From Rehmannia glutinosa (lineage: Eukaryota; Streptophyta; Magnoliopsida; Lamiales; Orobanchaceae): 64,000 bases of DNA. Location of the stretch: positions 1-64,000 of the forward strand of contig JABTTQ020000186.1 in the NCBI GenBank assembly GCA_016081115.2. The letters are read 5' to 3'. The stretch's first letter is position 1. Every line of letters begins with the position of its first letter. Shown here piece after piece: positions 33,824-44,354 of the stretch. Under the pieces are notes generated by a model. It searched no databases. It was not told the origin of the DNA and saw nothing but the letters and a program-made list of their open reading frames with translations. The position numbers were made by a program, and so were the translations under genes.

Positions 33824-35551
33824 CTACAACTCTGTTGGTGGCATAATGGAAGCACGACTATTAACTGAATAGAACAACTGCATTTCGTGAAGATCTCGGG
33901 TAACTAAGTAGTGTTTGAGCTTCTTGAAATAAACATCCGAACTTATGCTTTCATTTTCATCTACAATCACCATTTTCCTCAAGACCCTTGCCCTCTTAAG
34001 CAGAAGTTGCACCAGTGTTAGCATTGGCTCACCATCAAGACGATCATCTGCAAAGCATCTGATGTCAACTGTCTTCAGATGCAACGTCACAATTCAAATC
34101 TTAGGACTGCATGTAGGATAACCCTAAAATGAAGAAAGTCAATAAATTTCGGCCAAAACTGAATTCTTCAAATACGAAATAATTACGTTTACATAATTTA
34201 CAGTGACGAATATGAGGTGGGTTCTTGGATTAGTTTTAACATGAAAGAATTTCATTGATGATCTAAAGCAGGACAAGTGTATATTGTCCAACAATGAAAA
34301 ATATGGGATATATTCTGGCAGTGATAAACCACTTTGGGATTTCATTGATCCTATTGACACATCTATCACCTTATAACAAGAATTATAAGCTACATATGGA
34401 CTAACCCCTCAGACCTACTGCTTACAATGCAAATAAAACAAATATCCACTCCAGAAAATTTGATAGATAAATACGATAATTCACAATTGAACTTCAAATT
34501 GCAATTGAAAGATATTGAAACATTCTATGTTGATGCTCTCTCTATATCTTACTCGTATGTACATTGAATCTCTCATCCCTCACTTCCATTACACGTTCCT
34601 CTCTTGCTCCTTGATTAAATTACAAAGCAGCTGAGTTTTCTATCTACAGTCAATATGGCACAAACATTAATTTATAACTGCTATATTTATCTTTTAGTGT
34701 TAGAAGTAACAAGTATAAGCAAGATGTAGGCCATACAGATTAGAACTAAATATTGCCACAGATATATATATGACAATTGACAGAACCAGAGCAATGTTGG
34801 ATACCTCATATGAGTCGTCAATAACCCCTTTTATAACCAATTCCTCAAGGTTTGGAGAAGATTCCAACAGACCTATAATACCAGGAATGCTTTTCTTATC
34901 TGTTAGAGCATTTATTGTCAAATGCCCTCGCCTAGATTGTGGAAGCTGCCGGCCCTTCTCAATCAACATTAATAAAACCTAATACACGTTGCAGAAAGAG
35001 AGAAATAATAGTCTGGCTCATTAGTTGTATCACTTGCTTAAAACAAATACAAAAAGATGTCTCTTACACTTTTGATCGTCTTAACCTCAAAAAGGAATCA
35101 ACATTTTCATTTATAATAGAACTTCTTCTTGGCACTCAGAAACTTAAACATTCCGTCTGCCTTGTTGAAACTTTTACTGGGTAGGGATAAGATATGACTG
35201 CCATTGACATAAAAAACAGAAAAAAGAGAGATTACCAGACAAAGGAGGCGGTCGACGGCGACAGCGCGGATTGATGACGAGCGGACGGACGGCCGGAGCT
35301 GCAGACGGCGGACTTGGTTTGGTCCCTTGGGAGGCGGGAGAAGGTGATAACTCAAAGCTGTCAGCCCTTGCGTCGGAGTGGGGGCGGGGGCAGAGGAAAT
35401 TGGCGAGGGAAAGGATTGAGTTGGAGGGTTTAGAGTGATAGCCTGGAATTGGGAAAAAGAAGTGTGTTAGAAACAGAGAAGATGAAAAAGACGGGTTGGA
35501 GGGTTGGATTGGAGGGTTGGGTTTTTCTAATAATACTGAAAATTTACACAA
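33824..35551 (-). pseudogene. Captured F-box/LRR/FBD-type gene fragment
   Basis: Minus-strand pieces in the order expected for one gene. At 35551-35174 is a GC-rich Pro/Ser leader-like exon, unrecognised. At 34969-34805 is IPGIIGLLESSPNLEELVIK, an LRR segment with donor GTATCC. At about 34370-34139 is SLPEYIPYFSLLDNIHLSCF. At about 34093-33824 is HLKTVDIRCF...LVQLLLKRARVLRKMVIVDE, resembling the FBD domain of plant F-box/LRR proteins (an 'LLK-x-ARVL-x-KMVI' core), ending PPTEL. The F-box itself is not visible and introns look partly retained. It was probably captured by the surrounding CACTA element. The identity of the parent gene is unknown. Confidence 0.6.
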
Positions 35552-36004
35552 TATTTAATTAAGAAAATAGGTTTTTTGTTTTTAAAATATGAAGTTTAGG
35601 AAATTCCTCATAAATAATTTGGAAATTTAGAATTCCTTATAAATAATTTGGAAAAATTAATTTATTTTGATTCCTCAAAAAAAATTTTTTTTTTTGAATT
35701 GTTTTTATTTTAAAGTGATATTGAGTAATAACATCTAACTTAAACAAATGATGTTAATAGTGATGTTATAAACTAATAACGGGTGGATAAAGACATCTCT
35801 TGGAATAACCAATTTTAAAATTGATGTTATAAAGCAAGAAGGGGCGATCAAAGACATCAACTCTTAAAAATGATGTGTAATAGCGAACAAATCCTCTTAT
35901 AGATATCGTTTCACTTGAAACATGATGTTGTATATTATAAACATCATCAAATTCGTAAAAGCGATGTCTTGTAGGCGATGTCTATGACCGTTTTTCTTGT
36001 AGTC

Positions 36005-36225
36005 TAGTATTGATTATAACCATTTTCACAATTCAATTTCATTTCAAAGTTTCAGGATCTTTTTTTAGTTATTGTAACTAGAAAAACACCAATGTGTTAT
36101 ACGGGACTTGTCCAAAAGATAAAATTTTAGTACCTAAAGCAAGTTTGTGATAGAAAAGATCGAAAATTCTAATCATAAAAACTAGAAAGAAAATTAAAAA
36201 ATTAGAAAAGTATCATAGAAATACT
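36005..36225. other. Spacer with possible Helitron 3' terminus
   Basis: On the - strand AACACATTGGTGTTTTTCTAG ends at 36078, followed by T: a small hairpin (AACAC/GTGTT) before CTAG. This could be the 3' end of the Helitron whose helicase fragment lies at 36226-36500. The hairpin is weak, so confidence is low. Confidence 0.3.
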
Positions 36226-36500
36226 TCACTTTAAATTCTGAAAAACTTGTTTGTAAACTACACTATTTGTTCTATTTTGAATTTTCAAATCCTTTTTGCT
36301 CTTAACTCTCGACATGGCCACATAAAGTTGATCATGACTAAATGTCGGTTCTGGTAGATACAAACCAACATGAAAGAGTGTATGACCTTGACTCTGATGG
36401 CCTCGCAAGTGTAGTTGTGAAACTCAAGGCAGTATGCATGTCTGGTAGTTTTGAATTCATTGTCATTTTTATATATTACAAAATATGTAAGATTATATGT
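36226..36500 (-). pseudogene. Helitron helicase C-terminal fragment
   Basis: The - strand reads GHTLFHVGLYLPEPTFSHDQ, then LYVAMSRVKSKKDLKI, the conserved C-terminal PIF1-helicase block of plant Helitrons (usually preceded by INKSQGQT). Here the preceding residues are HQSQ. It is separate from the larger Helitron at 38363-42483, which has its own copy of this block. Confidence 0.75.
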
Positions 36501-36984
36501 AAGATTATAGAAGCCACCTTCTATTATAATCTTTGAGTATTTTGGGATGTGATACTTCGAAATAGAAGCTTGAATCTTATCATCCTGGATACACAAAAGG
36601 GGTCAATATCTTAAATAGAAAAGCTTCATAGGAAATTTACAAAACATAATTGATTTCCCAGATGTAAATTAAATAACCGACAAAATTAATATTCAAACAA
36701 GTAACTCAAATAAATCAATTAAAACAAAGCCACATAAAGATTTGAACTCAGTGCCAAAGCATATGGACTAAAAGTTTGCAAACAAAAGAGAGGCAATTTA
36801 GTGTTATGGGGACAAAACTTCTCAAGGAAATCAAGCTGAACTGCTGAGGGATTTAAAATTGGTTGAACAAGGGGCCGGCATCAACTTTTGATGTATAGAG
36901 GAAATGTTGGCTAAGAAGATTGATGAGATTATTTCAAAATATTTTAGCTATTCATCCAATTGTCATTTCTGTGGGACAAATAGT
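36501..36984. other. Unassigned AT-rich DNA
   Basis: May be the remainder of the Helitron helicase fragment or plain intergenic DNA. Nothing could be supported on either strand. Confidence 0.3.
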
Positions 36985-37470
36985 GATGTGGAAATTACCA
37001 GTATAGCCTCGCCCAGTTCGAGTTGACCATTTTGACCTCGCCTCGCGAAATTACCAAAATACCCCCAGGATCCACGACTTTTTTATATGGGTCCTGTTTC
37101 GGGTCGGGTCGCCCGCGAGCCACGCACCGTCGATCGGGTGCCATGTGTACGGAGATCCGCCTTACCCGATGAACAGTACTATAAATACAGCACGAAAATC
37201 AAGGTAAAAGGTAACTTGTCATTATTCTAAATTACCTCGCTCTTTAGCTTTCTAAGTACCTCAACTACCTGATTCTGACTTAGGCATCGGAGGGCCTTAG
37301 CTGGGAGCCATCCCGGCTAGCCTAACGTGCGTTTTGTTTCAGGTACCCTCGAACAAAGTACCTCACCTAGCTTTTTGGGGAATCCTCGGCCAGGTCGCTT
37401 CGTGGAACACACTTCACCTCGCTTTGTGGGTCCCTAGGTCGTACATCTGATTTACCTTCCTAAATCAAAT
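36985..37470 (+). repeat. Gypsy-like LTR fragment
   Basis: GC-richer than its surroundings. It has a TATA box (actataaataca, about 37188-37200). About 75 bp further on is 'ctgacttaggcatcggagggcc' with 'ggtaccctcg', a word order I recognise from R/U5 parts of plant Ty3/gypsy LTRs. No PBS, coding region or second LTR was found. Confidence 0.45.
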
Positions 37471-38362
37471 AGGAATTGAATTTTTTTTGACATATTGAAA
37501 TATAACAAAGACACAACACACAGACTTCCCTCAGACATTAACAATCACATACGACTTATCATACAAATTTAAGATCATCTAAGTCAAATTAAAGAATAAA
37601 ATGAACAAAAAAAGAGTGAATGAGAACCAATGAAACATTAATTACCTGGACATCAATGAGTATGAGTTCCATATTTTTCTTCTCTTTAGGCTTGAGTTGC
37701 GAATGAGTGTACCCTAATCGCTCACATCGTACATTTATCTTCCATGTCTCTTTCTCTGGGTTGATATCGGGGATGGTGTTCATTTTGGTAGTTATTTTTG
37801 CAATATGAGTCATAGGATATTATCATGCAAAACGATAGAGAAATAAACACGAAGATGCCACAACAGATTGTGTAGACATACAGGAGATTCATTTATGGGA
37901 TTACTTTAAAAAAATAGAAAAAAAAATTTGAAAATCTATAGATTATCAAAACAAAAAATTGGTGCTATTACTTATTATAACTGCGATGGTTTTCATATTG
38001 TCCCACGATGTCAAAAGCATTATTGGCGTTATTTAAAATTAATGTGGGTTGCATAGAAAAGTGCCCGCTAAAAGAAGATAAATTTATGTATTAAAATCAA
38101 ATTTATCATTAGAAGTCAAAAAAAAAGTGCGATTAAATTGTAGTTGTAACATAATTTGTATATCACTGATTTATTTATCCTTGACTTTTGGGGATTATTT
38201 ATCTTCTAGACTCTATATTAATAATTGTAAACTGATTTGATATTTATATCAAAAGCATAATTGGTGCTATTTTACAAAATAATGTCGATTTTTGGGAAAT
38301 GCATGTTTGGCACCTTGTTGATCTATTATAATTTATACATGTATTTATATGCAAAACTTATA
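37471..38362. other. Intergenic AT-rich DNA left of the Helitron
   Basis: No exon, repeat unit or element end was recognised. It is the host side of the Helitron 3' junction. Confidence 0.35.
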
Positions 38363-38649
38363 CTAGTGTTACACTCGTGCCATGCATGGTGAGTGTTATA
38401 TTGAGCCTTTGCAATTGGATTGTGTTGAACAATATAGAGTTTATTGTGTCGAATAATTGGATTGATGTTAAAAGAGTAATATTAATAAAATATAAAAATG
38501 TAAAATAAAATTCAAACAAATTATTGAGATTAAAGCACTATATAAAAAAACTACAAATTTGAAAGACTTCTTTGTACACGACGTTCATTGTTTGCTTGTT
38601 GTTTGATTCGTCGTCACTACTAACTAATATTGTCAAACCCTTGCGATTG

Positions 38650-41600
38650 GTGACTCAAAAAACAACAACGTATAATTGGCCATGACTGAATATTGGATTA
38701 TGCAAAAATAGGCCGACATTGGAGAGAGATTGGCTTTGACTCTTATTTATAGTCATTGCATACGATACAATAAGAGGGACTTGTCTTCATTGAAACTTGA
38801 ATGGAATTTTGAGGTCCGAGGGGACAATGTCATTCACGGAATCAACACCTTATGACCTACATTTGTTCCGGTGAGAATTTTAGCTTCAAGTACATGTTTG
38901 GCGAGCCTCATAATAACCAATCTGGTGCCGTTACTTAGTTCAATGGAATGGTCCATGTTCCTCAAGAGCATAACCGGTGTACCAACCTTCAAATGCAATT
39001 CATGATTAGGAACACCGGAACATCTTATCCCGTTCAAAAATTCTGGTGTGTGCAGATCATTCAAGAAGTCAATATTGGCATCGAATTTTCATGTGCTATC
39101 GGAGCTCAAATACATCTGGCCCTTGGAAGAATTTAAAGACGTCATATACTGATTTATGGACTCAACAACATCGAGGGTCGGTGCCAGTATATCCCTCTCT
39201 TTCAAGTAAGTTGGATCATCAACGACGTCTCTAAACATCGGATAAGTACTTTCAACAATAGTTGCAATTGGATCACTAGAAGATTGTAGCATAATATCTT
39301 CAGGTATATCAATAGTTGCACAACCATCATTCGATCCTCCGATTGTTCCGTCTCCAATGCTTGCAGTCCATTAAGAAAATTGCACCAAATCTGCATAATC
39401 ATCGATTCCACCTAATCTTTAAAGGCGCATGTTCTTAGTCAGTTTTAAAACTGTGCAATCTTCCCATAAATACGATGAACTAATTGTTGCATTCACAATT
39501 CTTGCCGACTTCCTTAGGTATAAAAAACAAGATGCTCTCAAGTCTCCACAAACACAATAGTTTTCCCTCCAAACGCTATATGTTCCGCCAACGGGTTGTC
39601 TTGTTTTAAAAGAGATTGCAATGTTTCGTCAAGTGCTTGAAAGCAAAACTTGTGCATCATCGGTGCTTCGCCCCAGATTATAAGCTTAGAACGAATAATC
39701 AACTCCGCAAGCGGGCTCTCCTGATTGATATTGCTTATTGAAACTTCATTTGGGGTTAAGAGAATAACAAATCGCGAATGCGCAGTCCTGCCACCTGGCA
39801 ACAGAAGATATGGTATGCCGCTCGATGCAATGTTTAGTACAATTTCTCTTTTTGATCTCAACGCCGAAGATAAAGCCCTCCACAAAAGTGTCTTGCCTCT
39901 ACCTCCATATCCGCAGACAAAGAACATACCACCCTTATCGGATGCCACCACATGCATTATTTTTGAGTAAATAGTACGTTGTTCATCGTTTAACTTGGAA
40001 AACAGATTCTGGTGCTCAACCAATAACACCTTACGATCGTAGTGCAACTCATCGTATATTAGTCTGTTTTGGTGGTTTTGAAGATTGTCAACATCCTGGA
40101 AATGGCATCGAATAAAAATTGCGTAGACTCTTACCAAGACTTCTTAACAATTTTTCAATTTCTGATAAAACAAGATTCTTGATTTGGTTCCCACTCAATA
40201 CCATATTTGCACAAGAAGAAAAAATATAATAAATTTCATAAAAAAGAAATCTCACTAAAATTTATAAAAAATGAAAAAATCCGCCCAAAAAGAATGACAT
40301 AAGATATAAAATAGAATACATGATTTAGAAGTCGTCTTCGAGTATATAAAATATCACCCGAAAGGAACTCCCAACACTTCTCCCACATTGCTTCTGGCCT
40401 ACTCAAAGAATCTAATGACGCAAACAAACTTCTTAGGGTCTCAGCAGATGCCCAGTGACTCGCTTCAATGATGGCATCAATATATTCCCTATCGTCTTCT
40501 AACAGATCAAGAGCATAGCAAGCTTCGCGATAGGAAGAGTGTTGCACACCGTTAACCTTCTTGTAGTCGTCGTGACACGTAGCCCCTCGGACCACGTTAA
40601 TGAGACACCTCAAATTGTACATATCCCCACAACCCGTGGGGACATAAAAAAACACGCCCTATTGATTTTCCAATCTTCCTCGGCATCCACTTTCTAAGAT
40701 CTGCTTTCCAAACGAATTTAGTTGGAGCTTCAACGTAAGTCAACTCCCTAGCTTGAAGATATATTTTATTGGCTCACATCCAAGCTAAAAACATGCTTTC
40801 TTTAACCGAATATTTCTTCAGAACATCATCTATTCCTTCAGAATCAGAGAAAATAACACTCTGCTTGTTTGGAAGATAGAAGCTTAGACGTTCAATTGGA
40901 GGATATTTATATTCGATTTCAAAACCAAGTAATCTCCATGCTGCCTCACACGACGAAATATATCTACAATCGTAAAATATACTAACTTCATCAACAATTT
41001 TTCTGGATTCCTCATCATTGGTGCTCGTATAAAACGACGCAAGAATCTTGGCCATGTCCTTTATTGACATACTTGAACAAATATTTTATGGATTTGACTC
41101 AGTTACAAGATGACCTCTACATTAATGTGAGCTCCGTACTTTAGTAGCAACTCACGATTGTGCGGCACAACATATCTGTTATCCACAGGAACACCATTTT
41201 CACCATAATCTCCCATTATTTCTTCGTCTATAACGCGGATACCCTTTTTCATCAATAGTAGTTGCATCCACAAATATTTTTGGAAAATGTTTAGTGCAAC
41301 GACCATCACCATACATGGAGAGTTTTTTTCTAACATCTCCACATGAACCATGAATCATGTGGTCTCTCACCACAAAGATAATAATACGGATCAACGCCCT
41401 CACCGGGTATTTCGCCGATATAATCCGATCTATATTTTTGCGATTGGATACTTGTCTTCTTTAAACAGAAAAATAATATGTGTGCATGATGCAAACCACA
41501 CTTATGAAATTCTATCGTGTATATAATCGCAACGTCAAAATTAAGAAAAATAAGTGAAAAGTAAGAAACAAAAATAAAATATCACATAGAAATAAAATAG

Positions 41601-42483
41601 TTGAGAAGAATTATAATCGCTATTACATTCCCAAACATTTTATTTCGACGAAGATCTTTTATCAAACAATCCAATTTCAATTTAAAGATTTCGATATACG
41701 GTGTTGGGTCGATTTCCTCGGGATTAAGATTCTTCTTATTAAGAAATTGAAAAACTCGGGCCACTTCGGATTACAAGTGAATGTTATAAAAAATCCGGAT
41801 ATCCCCCCACCGACATATAGTCATTGCATCATGATAGTTCTGTATCATATATCGAGCGCCTCTAGTGAAAGTGGACGGTAATGTAATTCATTTTCCATGG
41901 CTACTTGGATCTATATCTCCATTCAACAGAGCATCCGTTAGACCCTTATATATATATATATATATATATATATCTCACATCACAACCTCTTTTGGTTCAA
42001 CCTAATATACTTTAAGCGGGCCGACTCGACCATCGTGTAAGCATCGACAACAAATTGTTGAAATAATCTTCGTGATGACAAAATAGTAGAAGCGTCTTGT
42101 TCCCTGTCATGCAATCTGTAAGAGAAAAATTCTAGAATACTTATCGTTTTTCTGCTTCTCTAATTAATTTTCTTCAGATTCGAAAATGGTATGTCTTCTC
42201 TGAAACCGTCTTCACCAAAAGGTAATAATAACGGATACTGCAAAGCTAAGTTGGATGCATTCAATTCGTTGATATGTTTCAGAACTCCAGATTTAGTTTC
42301 AACTAAAATATCCCGATCTCCTAAAGCCTGATCAAAATCTCCAACAATAAGTGCAACAACTTCTGAATTCGTAGGCATATTGTATCTCCGAGCATCCGAA
42401 CTCTGCTTTCCGATTAGACACAATCTCACATCAGAATCACCATGCTGTCGAATCTTCTCTTTGGCCATTCTAAAAGTCTTGAC
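38650..42483 (-). pseudogene. Helitron RepHel (HUH endonuclease + PIF1 helicase), degenerate
   Basis: Minus-strand order: Helitron N-like region (VRLCLIGKQSSDARRYNMPT; LQYPLLLPFGEDGF, 42.2-42.45 kb), NYHDAMTICRWG (41.8 kb), then the HUH motif in EFHKCGLHHAHILFF (about 41.49-41.51 kb) and DRIISA...DHMIHGSCG. Next come FYLPNKQSVIFSD (40.9 kb) and GDMYNLRCLINVVRGAT (40.6 kb). The PIF1 helicase is at 40.1-39.5 kb, with Walker A GYGGRGKT where family members have GxGGTGKT, and Walker B IIWGEAPM where DEAPM is usual. The C-terminal LKVGTPVMLLRNMD and TINKSQSQSLSNVGLFLHNP follow, down to about 38.66 kb. Many frameshifts and stops. The Walker changes would abolish ATP hydrolysis even if a frame were open. 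The N-terminus is cut at 42483. Confidence 0.85.
41947..41973. repeat. (TA)n microsatellite
   Basis: About 13 uninterrupted TA units inside the Helitron pseudogene. Confidence 0.95.
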
Positions 42484-44064
42484 TGTAGGTCCCAAGAGGT
42501 GTGAGTAAGGTTTAGAAGGGGGAGGGGTTGAATAAACCTTACCAACTTTTTCAATTTTAGTCATTTTAAAATAATACAGGGTTAAGTACACAGCTAAGTC
42601 CTTGAGGGACAGCTAGGTTAGTTAACCAGTAGAGTTAGCCACTCAACAGACTCGATTAAGCTGTTGATAGAATAACTCAGCTCTTTAGTCTAAACCTTAA
42701 CTTGGCTGTGATGAGATTTTCAGCAGAAGACTTAACACCCTTGAATTTGGCTTAAGTTTGTTTTAACACTTGGTTTTAGCACTTTGTTAATTATCGGTTG
42801 GATAGCAAATTATCAGCCAGATATAAGATGATATGCACGAAATTAAATCTTTGAAATGTAAATGACACAATAATTTTTATAGAGGTTCGAAGATGGGGTA
42901 ATTCTTCTACTCATCTCTTCTCCAACTCCTGGAGGAATCCACTAAGTATTGATCGTAGTACGAGTGGTTATCGGTCAGGATACAAGTCTTGATCACACAG
43001 TTGACTTGATCCTTTGGGACTCGATCCGGAGATGCCTTGGTCACACGGTGGCTTCTCGTCCGACTCGAACCTTCTTCACGGGGGCTACGCTTGCTACTTT
43101 GACTCACTTGCTCAAGCTTCTTGGATTTGATCACGAAGCCCTCCAATAACTTGAGACCCGGTTCGACCTTGAACCTTTCTACAATCTTCCTTGGAATGTA
43201 GACCCCTTTTGATTCTTCAAAAGTTTCCTCTTCAACAGTTTGAAGTTGTCTTTCCTTCACAACTTGGTGTTGGATTGATTTCCTTTGAAATTTAGGCTTG
43301 AGGATTCGCTTGAATAACTTGAGAATATTTTGCAGGTTATAGTTCAAATAATAGCTTGAATGTTCGTGGTTCAGGTTGTCAAGGTAACCCTTTCTCAAAG
43401 TGATTCCTCAGCCTTTTATAGTGAACTTTCAAAAATCTGCCCGTTGAAGAGATAAGCTAATTTTCAAAAGTCACTTGTGTTCGTTGGCTTGTCTTGTTGC
43501 AGTCCTTGATGTTGACATTTCCTCGTATTAAATGTCTTGAAGCTTTCCAGGTTCTGACACAAGGTGCAGTGCTTCCCATTGGTTCATTCCTTTTGCACGC
43601 TTCTAGGACTGAGCACTTTAAGACATGGCAGCATGGAAGTATTACTTGTTTAGGTAATATTCGCTTCGCGTGCAACGGATTCTTTTCGATTGTCTTGACT
43701 TGATCAGTTCTCTAACTTCCCCGAGACTTGAATCGACTTCCAATCAATGGATGACTCATTTGTCACTTCAACTTGAGACTTGGCTTCTTGAGTTGACTTG
43801 ACTGACACTTCACACAGCTGTATCCCAACTGATACTCTTTCAGTCAAGTTCTTGACTTCTTCTCCTTGCTATACTCATTGTTTCACAATGAGTCTTCATT
43901 CGATCTTGATTGACTTCTTGTATATATCAGCAGAGAGCCGACTTGACTCGGCTAAATGCGGCCTTATCTATTACAATGCAAATTACAAGGAAAATGGGGT
44001 GCCAATTTTCTAGTCTAAGTTTTACATGGCATTCATCAAAATCTAATAAATAAATTTCCCAACA
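42484..44064 (-). repeat. 3' LTR of minus-strand copia element A
   Basis: On the - strand the LTR starts TGTTGGGAAATTTATTTATT just after a polypurine tract and ends CACACCTCTTGGGACCTACA, so TG...CA, 1581 bp. It carries a TATA box and abuts Helitron coding sequence at 42483. The last five host bases are TTGAC, the expected target duplication, whose partner is not in the window because the 5' LTR of A is missing. An open frame at 42907-43398 is incidental. Confidence 0.8.
43412..43420 (-). promoter_or_regulatory. TATA box in LTR A
   Basis: TATAAAAGG on the - strand, within the LTR and in the direction of A. Confidence 0.6.
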
Positions 44065-44079
44065 ATTTCCCCCTTTTTG
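44065..44079 (-). promoter_or_regulatory. Polypurine tract of element A
   Basis: TCAAAAAGGGGGAAATT on the - strand directly before the LTR start, the usual plus-strand primer site. Confidence 0.85.
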
Positions 44080-44354
44080 ATGATGCCAAAACTTAAAACA
44101 TACATACAAAATGTAGATACCAAAGATACATACAGACAATGTAGAAACAGAGAATGTATGTGTAGAATCGATCTTTTTATTGATCATAACATTCTTGTCC
44201 TTTACACAGCTGTTTACAAAGTGTATCAGAGCAACATGGCATTCTATATCTACGCAAGAATATAGAAATTACAGATTCTTATTCAACGTACAGAAGACTT
44301 ACATACATATGTATTTACAATAGTAAAATACATGAAGGGGTGGACAACAACACT

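Larger units (their letters stand above)
30929..36004. mobile_element. Probable CACTA element with captured gene fragments
   Basis: The right end reads TTTTTCTTGTAGTC at 35991-36004, one base from the complement of the CACTACAAGAAAAA terminus. Both ends carry many subterminal 'gatgtc/gacatcg/aacatcg' motifs (30950-31260 and 35710-35990), as in plant CACTA elements. The left terminus is not clean, so 30929 is approximate. No transposase was recognised. The interior holds minus-strand host-like exons (RecQ, F-box/LRR/FBD) and an unplaced ORF at 31624-31818 (FRVWTQSDLLPWQS). Apart from these, 31260-33800 is AT-rich with nothing recognisable. Confidence 0.6.
38363..42483 (-). mobile_element. Helitron, 3' end at 38363, 5' part cut off by a copia LTR
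   Basis: On the - strand the element ends ...CCATGCATGGCACGAGTGTAA, then CACTAG, followed by host T. This is a hairpin (ACACTC...CCATGCATGG...GAGTGT) about 10 nt before CTAG, the hallmark of a Helitron 3' terminus. The coding part is the RepHel pseudogene. The 5' end (TC) is not present because the LTR at 42484 interrupts the N-terminal region. Confidence 0.8.

Noticed and set aside
42907..43398. Minus-strand open frame of 163 codons within LTR A
   Set aside because: It lies wholly inside the LTR, overlaps the region of transcription start, and matches no retroelement domain.
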